Under the pieces are notes generated by a model that saw only the letters and a list, made by a program, of their open reading frames with translations, did not search any database and was not told the DNA's origin. A stretch of DNA of 64,000 nucleotides from positions 3,162,001 to 3,226,000 of the forward strand of contig JAUKTV010000002.1 in assembly GCA_030549205.1 (NCBI GenBank), in the 5' to 3' direction. Of this stretch, positions 44,958 through 56,583 are shown one piece after another; within the stretch, counting starts at the first letter, position 1, and every line of letters begins with the position of its first letter. The position numbers were made by a program, and so were the translations under genes. This stretch comes from Apiosordaria backusii. Its lineage: Eukaryota; Ascomycota; Sordariomycetes; Sordariales; Lasiosphaeriaceae.

Positions 44958-46253
44958 TTACCACCCCATAATAGCAACGCCTCCCCTCTCGAGAGCCCTC
45001 CTAAACGCATCCGCAGTCGACATCGTCGTGCTGCAGTCACTCTCTTCCCTCTTTCTCATGGCCTCGGGCAACCACTCCTGGATCTTCTTAACCCGGTTCG
45101 CATTCTATAATCACGTCAGTAACCCACCTTCATTTTCTCGTTTCCCAGTCCAAAGAGAACTTACACTAGGATGCGTACTAGCCCACTCCGGCACATCCAC
45201 CCCTCCCCTCGCAACCTCCCTCCTCCCCATCACATCCATCGCCCCCCAAAACCCAATCGCCTCCCTCGGATCAAAACACGCCTCGCTCATCATCATCAGC
45301 CCGATATAATCCGCCTCCGTCTCCTGCAACCTACTCATCGGGTTCCCAAACGTGATATCAATCAGGCTCGTGCCAAACCAACCCGCTATCAACGGCCCCA
45401 AGCCAATCACTCCCCCCAAAAGCATCAGACTGAACAAGAGGATATTCTTCCCTATATCCTGTGACAGCCTCTCCCCAAAGTGACCAGCAACATTATGCGC
45501 AATCTCATGCCCCAACACCGTAGCCAGAGCGCTGTCCGACCGGGCAAGATTCATTATCCCGCTAAAAACAAAAACTTTTCCCCCCGGGAGGACAAAAGCA
45601 TTGGCTTGGTTAGGTGCGTCGATAACAAAAATCTCCCAGTCTTGGTCCGCGCCCATGCCGCTGAAGGGGATCAACCTCTCCATTACTCTCTGTACTCGGA
45701 TCGTCCGGGGGTCCCATTCTGGCAGGATCCTCGCGCCCTGCTCTTGTAGCTCGATCAACAGGCGTTTGTACGACATCTCGGCGACGGATTGGAGGGTGGG
45801 GGAGTTGGGGTCGTAGATGTTGAATCTCGTGCGGTTCGACACGGGGACGGTCTCAAGGTTGGCAAAGTAGAAGAGCAGGCCGGCGGTGGTGGCTATGAGG
45901 ATGACGGCCGAGGTGGTGATTTTGGAGGGGCCTTCGAGGGGGCGGGCGGCTTGGAGGCGGATGTAGTGCTCGTTGTTGTAGGGTGTGTAGCCGAAGCGGC
46001 TGCGAGAGTCTTGGGCGTAGGGGTTGCGGCTGTGGGGGATGATGCGCTGGCGGATTTCTTCGTCTTCGGGGTTGGGGGGCTTGTTGGTGGAGGAGTACCA
46101 TCTTGGACGGGGGATGGGAGTGTGGGTTTGGGTTAAAGGTGGGAATAGTGGTCTTGATGGCGATCTTGGTGTTGGCTTTTGGTGGGGGAGATGGGGGAGA
46201 ATGCGAGATAGTGAGGGAGGTCGAAGTCGAGGTGGTCGTCGGAGAAGAAACAT
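44958..46253 (-). CDS. OMA1: Mitochondrial inner-membrane metalloprotease OMA1 (M48 family)
   Basis: Exon 1 (46253-45165) and exon 2 (45104-44958) give 411 residues. The intron has donor GTAAGT, CTGACGTG as branch region and acceptor TTATAG. The N-terminus is Arg/Pro/Ser-rich, as in a mitochondrial targeting sequence (MFLLRRPPRLRPPSLSRILP). A membrane span lies at about 108-128 (ITTSAVILIATTAGLLFYF). The zinc protease core holds ATVLGHEIAHNVAGHF (HExxH at about 244-248) and a downstream ETEADYIGL (third ligand Glu, about 305). A second hydrophobic stretch lies between them. Exon 2 supplies the conserved STHPSNANRVKKIQEWLPEA end. OMA1 cleaves inner-membrane proteins on stress and is a quality-control protease. 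Two telomere-like motifs lie about 245-315 bases upstream. Confidence 0.95.
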
Positions 46254-46498
46254 GATGTGGTGTTGGGTAAGTGGACTGGAAGAAGCTCAAGCACAAGACC
46301 TTGAATTTGAAGATGTAAAAAGGTGTGGCGCCTGTCCGTTGTTGATTGCTGTCTATGGTAGTGCAGTGCTGGTGATGGTGGGGTGGTTGCTGAGAGCTCC
46401 CTGACATCAGGTCATTGAGTGTGCGCGCAACACGTATCGTTACCTACCTTATCTTATGCGAATGCACAACTAATGCACGGCCAGAGCTGCAGCAAGAG

Positions 46499-46567
46499 AC
46501 CCTAACCCTTTTCCATCAAATGTCCGTCAGACTGAGAGAATCTGTCACCCTTCTTGACCCTAACCCT
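46499..46567. promoter_or_regulatory. Two ACCCTAACCCT motifs upstream of OMA1
   Basis: ACCCTAACCCT at 46499-46509 and again at 46557-46567. These are telobox-like sites of the kind bound by TTAGGG-binding factors in other eukaryotes. A role here is inferred from position only. Confidence 0.45.
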
Positions 46568-47459
46568 CTCGGTATCACATCTTAAAGAAGTTGGTCTTGA
46601 ATCTCACATCGATGGTGCCCATTTTAAGACTCCGTGCCCGGCCCGCCAGATAGGTCCCTGTGTTTTCTTGTGTAATCTTGTTGCCGCCTGTGCCAGTGAA
46701 AGGATCACTTGGCTTCGCGGAACGCCATATGACATATCTTTGGGATGAGTTACACCACCGTGGCCGTTTCCTTTTGCTAGGAATGAAGCTGCTTTTAGTT
46801 GGGATGACAAGCGGCAGCCACATGTGTCAAGTAGCGCTACGCTTTGTATTTGGCCAAACCGTATTTTGGACCTACAGTCAACCGTCACTCTCCGGAGAGG
46901 CTATCCGGTGTCAAAAGTCAAGGCTCGTAAATCTAAAAGACAAACATGCTCAGCCTCATCAGCTGTCAGCATTTCCGTGGTCTCGTGAAAAAGGGCCAAA
47001 AGACCAAAAAAAAGATAGCCACAGGGACCCTTGGCGAGGAGATCAGATGGAACGTTTCACATGCTGAAGTTCCCGAGAGACGCCAATGTTTGAGAATGGG
47101 AGATCGCCATGGATGTACATTCGGGGTGAGCACTGACAGGATTGACGACTCCATCTATCTTTTTTCTTTCTCCATCTTCAAAACTCTGGAGAGCAACAAT
47201 GTCGTCTTTTCCATGGATACTCTGTACAGCTTGGCGCCCTCGGCTCTGGACCCTGAAGGCTGAACGACCACAGCGACTGGAAGGGCACACCCCCCTGTGC
47301 TGCTGCATGTCATTCAGAGGGAGGGGTCACGATCTGATTGGCCGCCACAGCATGTGCAGACATCACAGGCTGCCTCTTTGTGAACCAAGGAAATAAATAA
47401 ATAAACAAATGATATCTCTTTGCTCTTGCTTGTCGATTTTAACTTCAAACGAGTCGTGA
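46568..47459. other. Intergenic, no gene seen
   Basis: Several overlapping open frames without protein-like composition. Confidence 0.4.
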
Positions 47460-47935
47460 TTATAGCGACCGACCTGGACAAAACCGACTGGTCAGACGTG
47501 GACCGGAGAGGTGTTCGAGCTTTTTGAAGCGGGGGGCTGCCGTTTCATTGCCGGGATATTGGTGGAGGGGGCTGTGCAAGTCCCCTTCATTACAATCCGT
47601 ATCCCACGAACGGACATACGGGTAACGGTTTTCTCGATTTGGTGCCTCGTAGTAAGAAAAGATGATGAGCTTGCGCGTACAAAACTTGGAAAAGTGAGGA
47701 GGAGGGGCGGTGATGTTGATCACCGTTCCTTGGACGGAATGCAATGACGGAACTCACGGAGAACAACATGCCCAAATTCCTTGCTTGGCGCTTCCTCCCA
47801 AGTCTCGCCCAGCGCCTCCAAGAAAGCGTCAAGACTCTTGGAATGCAATACGAATATCTTGGTAGTCCACTGTGTCTCTCGCAGATGATATCGATCAAAA
47901 ATACTTCCTGCGCAGTATTGATGATTGTACTGCAT
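47460..47935 (-). CDS. Possible small gene, two exons, unrecognised
   Basis: An ATG at 47935 opens IFDRYHLRETQWTTKIFVLH and SLDAFLEALGETWEEAPSKE, a plausible globular segment ending at a GTGAGT donor near 47755. Downstream, in another frame, CTRKLIIFSYYEAPNRENRY continues to a stop at 47460. The obvious acceptor (CCAAG before TTTTGTACG) joins a different frame, so the exact structure is unresolved. No family recognised. It may be a decayed gene. Confidence 0.3.
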
Positions 47936-48781
47936 TGACTAATAAGGGGTTCGACAGTCTCGGCTACGCGCTGCGAGGTCCAGCTGTTATAGCGCAGACT
48001 GGAACGCCGACCAGGAGATAGCGGTTTACCCATCAATGGGCACAAGTCGTGGTAGACGTAGCGTCATGCACTAACAACACCATCTCATCTCCAGGCGTGC
48101 ATTAACGGGTGCTACCCTGGCGGGGACGGTTGGCAGGCATTGGCGCTTCCCGCTCCCCCATGCACTCATTACGACAGCAGGCCTGCACCGCGACACAAGC
48201 GCTGTGCCCCCCCGTTTCCCTCAGACCCCCTAATCCCAATCCTCCCTCGTTTTCCGCTTCTCTCACCTAACCACCCGACTTTCCAACCTCCAACATCACC
48301 GGTTTCTGGAGCCCTTTTGATGATTGCAAAATATATTTCTTCTCGCTGTCGTTTTTGAGGAAAGGTGGCGGCTCTCTCAGCTTTGGCGTGATTTGCCAAT
48401 TGGTCGCAGTTGTTTGGCAGCATACTCTCGCTTTTCTCCTTCTCCCTGCCAACGACTTGAAAGCGCCATTCTCGACCAAGTACCCGTCTTCATTCCATAT
48501 TCTTCCCTGGTTTCCCTTCGACATTTCTCAGCGCCTTCGTTTTGCTGTTTTCTTTCCAGCCTGTTTCTTTATCACAACACAGGCACACTAACCGACACGC
48601 TGGCGGCCCACGGTTCTGTAAACTCGACGACAAAGTGAAGAACGACCGCAAAAGAAGCGACCGATTCGACCGAGTAAACAAACCAACTACGGCACACCAC
48701 ACTCCCCCCAACAGTTAAATCTCTCGAAAAGCACAGGCTGCTTAGACTGCCACCTGTTTTCTAATTCGATTGTCGGTCAAG
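47936..48781. other. Promoter and leader of the Flc-type gene
   Basis: No convincing gene. Pyrimidine-rich stretches from about 48200 suggest a long 5' leader. Confidence 0.45.
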
Positions 48782-51221
48782 ATGAGGCCATCTCTAACAC
48801 GGCCCTTTGCGGCCTTCGCGTCGCTCGCGGCGCTCGTCTCTCCCGTTTTCGCAGAACCGATTCTCCAGTCGAACTCGCTCAATTCTTGCCAGGAAAACTC
48901 GCTGTTTAGTGCCAGTTTGTTCAAGGTCGTTTTTACACCAAATAATAACACAGCCAACGTCGACATTGTGGCTGTCTCGTCAGTTCAGGGCAATGTAACA
49001 TTTGATGTCGAGGTATCCGCATATGGTTTCAGCATCATTAAGCAAAAAGTCAGCCCATGCGATCTTGGTCTGGCTGGTCTCTGCCCCATGACGGCAGGCA
49101 AGATCCCCCTCAACTTCAACCTTCCCGTCACTGGCGAAGCCCTTGCGCAAGTCCCTGGAATCGCCTACAACTTCCCCGATCTCGATGCCACCGTGAAGGT
49201 GCTTTTCACCATGACAGACGGCCCCGAGGCCGGACGGGCTGTGGCTTGTGTCGAGGCTGATATTTCCAACGGGAAGACTGTGGATTTGCTTGGTGTCAAG
49301 TGGGCAACCGCCATGGTCGCTGGTCTGGCTCTCACATCGTCAGCTGTCATGTCTGGTCTCGGTCACTATAACGCCGCCTCTCACGTCGCCGCCAACGCCC
49401 TTTCACTCTTTGGGTATTTCCAGGCCCAGGCCATGCTTGGCCTCACTGGTGTGCCTCTGCCGCCCGTTGTCATGTCGTGGACCCAGGATTTCCAGTGGAG
49501 CATGGGCATCATCCGTCTCGATTTTATGCAGGACATTTTTACCTGGTATCAGCGGGCTACTGGCGGCACTCCGGCCACCATCTTTGACTCGCTTACGACC
49601 GTCTCGGTGCAGGTGGAGAAGCGATCCCTCGACTTTATCGAAGCTGGGCTCAGTCTCGCCAAGCGCTCCGTGGCCATGATGCCAAGAAGCATCGCAGAAC
49701 CCCTCTCGACAGCCATGAAGCGGGATCTCGTGAGGCGCGCCAACATTGAGACCAGTTCCGGCAGTTACATCGTGTACGGCATCCAGCGTGTGGCTTTCCG
49801 CGCAGGCATTGAATCGACCAACCTTTTCCTGACGGGTCTGGTCTTTTTCTGCCTCTTGGTCATCTTTGTCAGTCTTTCCGTGGCCGCTTTCAAGGGCGCA
49901 TGTGAGGTGGCGGTCAAGAACAAGATGATGGATAGCGACAAGTTCCTCGACTTCCGCAACGGCTGGCTCACGGTCCTCAAGGGCATCATGTTCCGCCTTA
50001 CTCTGATTGGATTCCCGTCAATGTCCATCCTCTGCTTGTGGGAGTTTACCCAGAGCGATTCGGCTGCCCTGATGGTGCTGGCTGTCTTCTTCCTGCTTGG
50101 AATGACGACTACGCTCTGCTGGGCCGCGTTCAAGGTGATAATGATTGCGCGCCGCTCCATCGTTATGCACAACAACCCGGCCTACATCCTCTTCTCGGAC
50201 CCCCAGGCACTCAACAAGTGGGGTTTCCTGTATGTGCAGTTCCGGGCCTCTGCCTATTACTTCATCCTCCCCTATCTCGGTTACTTGGGTCTCAAGGCCA
50301 TGTTCATTGCCTTTGGGCAGCACTCGGGAACTGTTCAGGCGGTGGGCTTCCTCATTATTGAAGCCGGCGCCCTGATTGCTGCTAGCGTCCTCCGCCCATG
50401 GATGGACAAGAGCACAAACTCTTTCAACATTGCCATCTGCGCCATCAACTTTATCAACTCGCTCTTCTTGATGATCTTCACCGAGGTCTTCAACCAGCCG
50501 AAGCTCGTTACTGGCGTCGTGGGTGTTGTGTTGTGGATTGCCAACGCTTCCTTTGCGCTGGTTTTGTTGTTGATGCTCATCGTCACCACCATCATTGTCA
50601 TCTTCCGCGACAACCCGGATGGTCGCTACACCTACATGGCGGACGACAGAACCTCGTTCATGAAGTCACAAACGCACCTCACGACGACTACAGAGCTGGA
50701 CGCGCTCGCGGCCACGGCTCGTGGTGGCAAGGAGGGCTTCAATAAGGGCATGGACTTGGACGATGATGCCGAATCTATCACTTCGGACTCTCTCCGGCGC
50801 CAGACTGAAAGGCTCGGCGTGCCCTCTGCTCACTCCAACCAGAGCTTTGGCGCTCACTCCAACCAGAGCTTTGGCGCTCACTCCAACCAGAGCTTTGGCG
50901 CTCACTCTAACCAGAGTAATGGCACCCAGGGCTACGGCAACCGCCCCCAGTCTCCAGCCAACCCGTCCATGCCATTCTTCCCTGCCGACGGTCCTCGCAG
51001 TCCACCAAGGTACCAAGACTCGGGCTCGATTCGGGCGCCCAGTCCGTTTGACGGTGGCTCTCCACCCTACAGACACCAGAACAACTCGAGCCCAGGTCCG
51101 GGCGCCTTCCGGCAACAAAACAATGCTAGGTACGCTTTGTCCTGTAAATGAATAGCCTAGAGCTTTACTGACTTCTAACAGCCCAAGTCCTTGGCAACGC
51201 GGTGCCGGATACGAACACTAA
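48782..51221 (+). CDS. Flc-type TRP-like membrane channel (ML-like plus TRP domain)
   Basis: Exon 1 (48782-51129) and a 40-base exon 2 (51182-51221) give 795 residues. The intron has donor GTACGC and acceptor CTAACAG, and the last residues become SPSPWQRGAGYEH. The protein has a signal peptide (about 1-24, ending SPVFA). An ML-like lipid-binding domain (about 25-165) has conserved cysteines (SLNSCQENS, SPCDLGLAGLCPM, AVACVEA). About nine membrane spans of the TRP family follow from residue ~175 to 640 (NLFLTGLVFFCLLVIFVSLS, YFILPYLGYLGLKAMFIAF, and others). The cytosolic tail is Ser/Gln/Pro-rich and carries a 24-bp repeat. Yeast Flc1/2/3 homologues affect haem/FAD import into the ER, calcium release and cell-wall integrity. 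A membrane role at the ER or plasma membrane is likely. Confidence 0.92.
50828..50923 (+). repeat. In-frame 24-bp tandem repeat in the Flc-type tail (AHSNQSFG x4)
   Basis: Four tandem 24-bp units at 50828, 50852, 50876 and 50900. Three encode AHSNQSFG and the last AHSNQSNG. The nucleotide units are nearly identical, so copy number probably varies between strains. Confidence 0.9.
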
Positions 51222-52286
51222 ATGTGGCTTCTTTGATTTTGCACATTCATGACCTGGGATAGGAGTTTTGTCTTTTGAGGGTTCCCGATCGCATACCGAG
51301 CAAGCGTTCGAACATATCGATTTAGGGGTGGGGCGCAACAGTCCAACACCACACTGGAATCACCGAAATGGAGCAGATCCAAGATACCCTACTACTTCTC
51401 GACCAACTTGCCGTGTTGGATACACGAGCGCACTATCCGACCACACATGTCACTTTTTTATTGTTCTTTTCTACCAGGGATGCATGAAAGGCGTCAGTTA
51501 CTCGGACAAATAAACGGGGAGAAAGCAAGAAAGGGGAAATGTATAATTTCCACCTGAGTTCCATATTTTGGAGACAGAGAGGCAGATCTGCTTCCATGGG
51601 TCTGTGTGTATCATATCTCCGCGTTGACACTGGGTTCGCTCTGCGACTTGGATACGAGACAGACCTGCGCCCTGGTGTATATAGGAAAGAGAAGGGCACG
51701 AGGTATCAAAAGGGGGGTAACCGAACTATACAGCTGGACTGGGGAGGAGGGGTGGTGAGATGACGTTTTCTTTTGCTTGTTATGGTTTGCGGTTTCTTTT
51801 CTTGCGGAAGGGGCTAGGGATGGGTTTGGTTGGGTTAGTTACATATATTTGTTGACATCATTGTGCTGTGTGCTCATTGTGATGTTATGTTGAGTTGGAT
51901 CTGTATCACACTCCATCACTACCCAACAGGATCACAAACTCAGACTACAATAAAATGAGCTTTGAGTGAGTTAACATGAAGCTTGAATGAGCCTGGATTC
52001 TGTGATAGACAGATGGCAGTTTGGTGATGAGACTCGGGGGAACAATGATTAAAGGGTTAGGGTTCTCTGCGTCCGAAATTTACAGCCCCACACTCTTGGC
52101 GACATCAACTGAGTTCCATCTCTCATCTGACAAGCACCTTGACGAGCTTTGGCGACTGCTATTCACTCACTCGCCCGCCTAACTCGCTCATTTGTTTCTT
52201 TCTTTCATTTCCCGTCATCAAGTTAATTCCGAAGCATCTCACATATCGTCAATGTCCCCGAAAAACTGAACTGTCCACCTCAAAAA
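51222..52286. other. Intergenic with a telomere-like motif
   Basis: 3' flank of the Flc-type gene and promoter of the next. AGGGTTAGGGTT at 52053-52064 lies about 225 bases upstream of the next start codon. No other gene seen. Confidence 0.45.
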
Positions 52287-53272
52287 ATGGCAGCAAAATC
52301 CGCCCTCCCCAAAAACCTCCTCACATCCTCCCCCTTCCTGGGCGGTGAGCACTTGTCGAAAAGATCAGTCTTTATCAAGGTCCGGCCCGCCCCGCAGAAC
52401 TTATCACAGCGGAGAGCCATTTTGAAGGTGTTGAAGAAGCATGGGAGAATAGAGGTTTTTAAGGCGTTGGGTGTAAGTCTCTTTTTTTTTTTTTTTTTAC
52501 TTTTCTGTTATTGTTTCCGACCTTGCCATCTACTCTTGAGATCCTTTCCGTTTTTTGCCCCCTTACTCCCCCAAACCCCCCAACCCAACCCCCCCAGCCC
52601 CCGTGTTCTCACAGTATTTGCACTTGCTGATTGGTAAAATAGGAACCACACTCCTTCATCTCCGTCACCTCGGACTCTACCACAGCGCAGAACCTCATCT
52701 GGAAGGCACCGCTGGAGTTATCTTATGGCTCGGAAAAGACGACAGAATCAGCACGTTACCCCCCCAAGCAATCAGCCGAATCGGGTGGGCAAGGGGAACA
52801 AGAACCTTCCCAAAAAGAAGCACAAAAATTCTTCATCGACATCTTCGAAGCCTCCCACCACCCCCACAAGCGCCGACTCTCCCCCTTGTCTGGACCATGG
52901 ACCACAGCAGCCAGTTCCAACAATCTCACCTCCTCCTCCTTCTGGCCAAACGACATTTCCACTGCGGCGACAATACCTGGTATCACTGACTCTGACTCTG
53001 ACTCTGTTGACCCTGTTGGGGGTCTACAACAAGCAGGGGAAGAACCGCACGAAGATGAGGATTTGTTGAAAACTTTTGCGCGGAGGCATCTGGAGGGGGG
53101 GTATAGAGATCAAGTGTTGGATTTGGGGTGGAAGGGGATGACGGATTGGGAGAGTGGGGGGGAGCAGGGGAGGTTGGGGGGGTATAGAGAGGATGGGGAG
53201 AATTATGAACAGGGGTGGAGGGAGAGGTGGTTGGAGAGGAGGTGGGAGGGGAGGGAGAGGGGGGGTTGTTGA
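52287..53272 (+). CDS. Uncharacterised fungal protein, possibly mitochondrial
   Basis: Exon 1 (52287-52472) and exon 2 (52643-53272) give 271 residues. The intron has donor GTAAGT and acceptor AAATAG and contains a long T-run. Exon 1 reads KNLLTSSPFLGGEHLSKRSV, then FIKVRPAPQNLSQRRAILKV and a helix (LKKHGRIEVFKAL). Exon 2 continues HSFISVTSDSTTAQNLIWKA. This beta-alpha-beta pattern (FIKV...ISVTS) resembles a degenerate RRM fold. Later segments include FFIDIFEASHHPHKRR, an acidic linker, and an Arg/Trp/Glu-rich end (TFARRHLEGGYRDQVLDLGW). No named family is assigned. The last ~20 residues are in a G-rich tract where the frame may be unreliable. Confidence 0.65.
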
Positions 53273-54153
53273 GGGGGGATAAGGGGGTGGATACAAGAGG
53301 GGATCAAAAAGGGCAGATAGAGGGGGGGAATAATGGAGGGGGGGTGAAGATTAGGTGGGTTATTGGGGGTGGGGGGGTGAGGGGGAGTGAGGTTGAGAGG
53401 GGGGAAAAGGGGGTGGAGGGTGGGAAAGAGGAGGGGAGGGGGGAAGGGAAGGGGGGAAGAGGTGGAGGGTGCCGGTTAGGAGTGGGTTGATTTGGGGTAA
53501 AGACGCATAATAAGAGAAGAGTTACTGGTGAGGGAAGGGCTAAAGGAGGGATGTTACACGGTGTGATATAACTACACTACCGAAGCGCCTGTCTCATGCT
53601 GAGGAAAGGTTTGACTTTGGGGGGTAGAAGGTTTGGTAACTGTATTATAACTAGGTGGTGGTGATGTACACCGGGTATCATGTGGAAGAGATTTGTTTGG
53701 GACATGGACTGTAGGAAGGGTAGGTTTGTACCTACGCAATTCAGGTTTGGAGTTTGGGTGTCAAGTATATCTCGATTTCTTCTTGACAGGAAAAGAGCTG
53801 GTTACAGTGGAAACGAATTATACCGCTTGCCACGGATATCTGGCTGTATGCACCGTTCCGCTTACATTTTGGTTGTCACTTTTCGAGGTGGGAACAGATG
53901 AGCATAAGAGACTTGAGTGGCTTAACTGAACGAAATAGTAAGAGGAATTACGTCTGCAATTTATTGCTCCTCAATGCTGCATTTACACCTTTGGTGCTCA
54001 GTGTTGTTCTTGTATTAACAAGTTGAGTGATACGGCGCGGCTAAGGACAAAAACCACGATATCCATCCAGCATTGGAAAACAACAACATGGCCATCAGCG
54101 AAAGAAAACAAACAAACAAACGAGAGTGATATCCTATTCACATGCCCCGCGTT
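53273..54153. other. Intergenic, very G-rich at the left end
   Basis: 53273-53490 is a purine-rich (GGGGA) tract in which open frames are an artefact of composition. No gene seen to 54153. Confidence 0.45.
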
Positions 54154-54191
54154 GATGGTGATGATGGTGGTGGTGGTGGTGGTGGTGGTGC
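54154..54191 (+). repeat. GGT/GAT microsatellite
   Basis: GATGGTGATGATGG followed by about nine GGT/GTG triplets, ending 53 bases before the tRNA gene. Confidence 0.85.
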
Positions 54192-54243
54192 AACTCTCAT
54201 AACCTCAGTTTCGAGGTTGTGGTATCACGCAAACCAAAAAAAG

Positions 54244-54371
54244 GGGCCGCTGGTCTAGTGGTATGATTCTCGCTTAGGGTTCACCCTGATAGTTACAAAG
54301 TTTGATTTATTTTCCTTCCTTGGGAGATATAAACTTGCGAGAGGTCCCGGGTTCAATCCCCGGGTGGCCCC
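54244..54371 (+). tRNA. tRNA-Pro(AGG) with a 56-nt intron
   Basis: The 5' acceptor strand is GGGCCGC and the 3' strand GTGGCCC (one G-U pair), with discriminator C at 54371. The D arm contains TGGTCTAGTGGTATGA. The anticodon stem is CTCGC (54269-54273) with GCGAG (54337-54341) and the loop TTAGGGT, so the anticodon is AGG (54276-54278). The intron is 54280-54335, directly after position 37. The T arm is CCGGG, loop TTCAATC, then CCCGG, a good internal promoter B box. The AGG anticodon (first base normally inosine) decodes CCU and CCC. The intron contains CCT and CCTT segments that could pair with the anticodon. Confidence 0.95.
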
Positions 54372-55312
54372 CAGTTTCTTTTTCTCTTTGCCCATTTTTT
54401 GCCAGTTTTCTTTTATATGGATGAAAGGTGAGTGTGTGGAAGTCCGGACCGGGGCTGGCTTGGTGTGACTCCACTGCGGTGGGGTGGGGCCGGATGTTGG
54501 TTTGGGGTAGAGGGAACTGGGGATGGTGATGAAGAAGGATGGGTAGGATGCAAGTGTGAGAAATGCTGCCTGTTTTGGGTTTAAGGATAGAAAGGACAGA
54601 GAAAGATGAGGAAAGATGGGGAAATTGGCAGGTGATATCTGCTTGCGTATGATCACCAACAGGTGAGCATGACTAGGACTGTTGGTGATGGGAAGCAAGG
54701 CTTCAATCCTATGGATTGCCTACACGAAGTGCAGGGGACGTCTTGCAGTCCTCTCACTCGATGCAAGGGGAGTTGCCCCTACTCACCTTCAGTCCATCCT
54801 TTCCCCTTCTACCCTTCCAAAAACAAATCCTATTCACCTCTGGCGCGGCGCTACCCAACCAGTCTTGACAGATCCAGCCAAATCCTCCATCAAAGACATG
54901 CAACCCCCAAAGATACCCTCCTTCAACAAGAACCTTTGACTAACATCATCCTCCCTCTACCAATCCAAACAAACAACTTTCTCAACGCCCCTAGAAAAGA
55001 CGTGATAGCCCAGCCCGTGTTCCTCTGGACCTACACCCCCCTCCCTGCAACAACAGCAAAACAAGAGAAAAAGAACAAAGAATTGACAACTTGCCAATTG
55101 TAACCGAAGAGAATGGTCCAGTGAAAAATTTTCACAATAGGCGGGATCATATACAGTGTTGAGAGAAACTGACCAGAAAAAGACAAAGGGAACTATGGGT
55201 TTCTTTGTTTTGATGATGGGTGCCCCATCGGGCACACACACACACATAAGATGGCTTCTTGCTCGGGAAGTCGGCACAGCAATCGGGGAACTTTCCCCTC
55301 TGGACTGCATGT
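54372..55312. other. Intergenic, no gene seen
   Basis: No convincing gene. Ends with one copy of the 13-bp direct repeat CTGGACTGCATGT (55300-55312). Confidence 0.45.
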
Positions 55313-56153
55313 TTGATGACTAAACCTGGCTAAAGTAGGCTTTTTTAAGTTAGCTAGTGGCCGCCTTATACTATAGAAAATACCGGAAAAGCTTAACAAT
55401 TATCAGTGCTTATATTAAATATAGAGATTAGCACTCTTAAGCTATATCTTACCCTAGTAACTTAAATAGTATATATTATACTAATTATACCTTTAAGTAG
55501 TATAAATAGAGATAAATATATCTTTATTTACTAAAAAGGTAAAGATTAATATTACTAACTATACCTTTTAAGCTTTATATTTAATAAAAATAGCATTACT
55601 TAATATACTTATTATTACTAAAAAAGGCTAAATTATCATTAGCCTTATAATTAAAATGCCTTTAAAAGTTAAATATATAAATTTCTACTATTAAGCAATT
55701 AAAATTATTAAAAACCTAACTAATACTATTACTATTATTTAATTTAACTATACTATTATAGTATTAAACTTAAAAAAATAACCTAATTTTAAATCTAACT
55801 ATATTAAAGTAGTTAAAGCCTTAAATATCATTAATAATAGTATTTTAAAAGCCTCGATTATTAAGATAGTTTAATAAAAGAAGTAGATAAAATAGTTAAG
55901 GAAAATTGCTATAAAGGTCTATAATTAAAAGGTTAATAGAAAGTAACTTAATTTTTAAAATGGCTAAAATAAAGAAGTAAATAAAATAAGTAAAGAAAGT
56001 TGCCAGGAAAGTCTATAAATGTTAAGAAAGTCAATAGCAAGTAAATCGTATAAATAGCAGGGAAGTATATACAATTCTAGTTTTAATATACTGACAAAAT
56101 AACAATTTGGACCCACCATACCTTTTAAGTATAGCAAGTCTCCCCCGAAGGGG
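55313..56153. mobile_element. AT-rich, RIP-degraded transposon relic flanked by a 13-bp direct repeat
   Basis: Composition changes sharply to AT-rich between about 55330 and 56090. In the plus frame starting MPLKVKYINF at about 55657, codon-like sequence continues for over 100 triplets. It contains only TAA/TAG stops, plus an excess of Ile, Asn and Lys codons, as expected if CAA, CAG and CGA codons were converted by C-to-T changes. The block is bordered by CTGGACTGCATGT at 55300-55312 and again at 56154-56166, a possible target-site duplication. I cannot assign the superfamily. The short right-hand flank after 56090 is less AT-rich. Confidence 0.6.
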
Positions 56154-56583
56154 CTGGACTGCATGTGATTGGATTTGGCGGCGGAGAGCTGAAAATAAAG
56201 CGAGTTGCAGGTAATCGATGTGGAAAGTGGAGTATCAGAGAGGAGATTTGAATGGTTGATGTTGGATAGCGTTGGGTGACGCAAGTTGCACCCCTGCATC
56301 AGAGAGGCATGTGGTAAAAACCGACGACGGCGAAACGCAAGGCTGGAGCTCACCGAACCAAATGAACCCGATGGCATGGTAAATCCGAGTCGCCTGCATT
56401 ATGAGGACCCATCACTTGAGGCCCAAGAAGCGTCACGTCGTGCATGATATGCATATGCTGGTTCGAGACATGGTCACCTCGAAAGACTTGAGGTGTCATT
56501 TAGTGCGGGGCCTCCCTCCCAATGAATGGCAGATGGACGAAGGATCGTCATCACAAAAAAAAGCGATGCTCTGACAACACCTA
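56154..56583. other. Unique sequence between transposon relics
   Basis: Begins with the second CTGGACTGCATGT. No gene seen. The TA at 56582-56583 is the left target site of the next element. Confidence 0.45.

Noticed and set aside
53215..53490. Gly/Glu-rich ORF after the 52.3-kb gene
   Set aside because: It lies in a purine-only tract where stops are rare by composition; no independent support.
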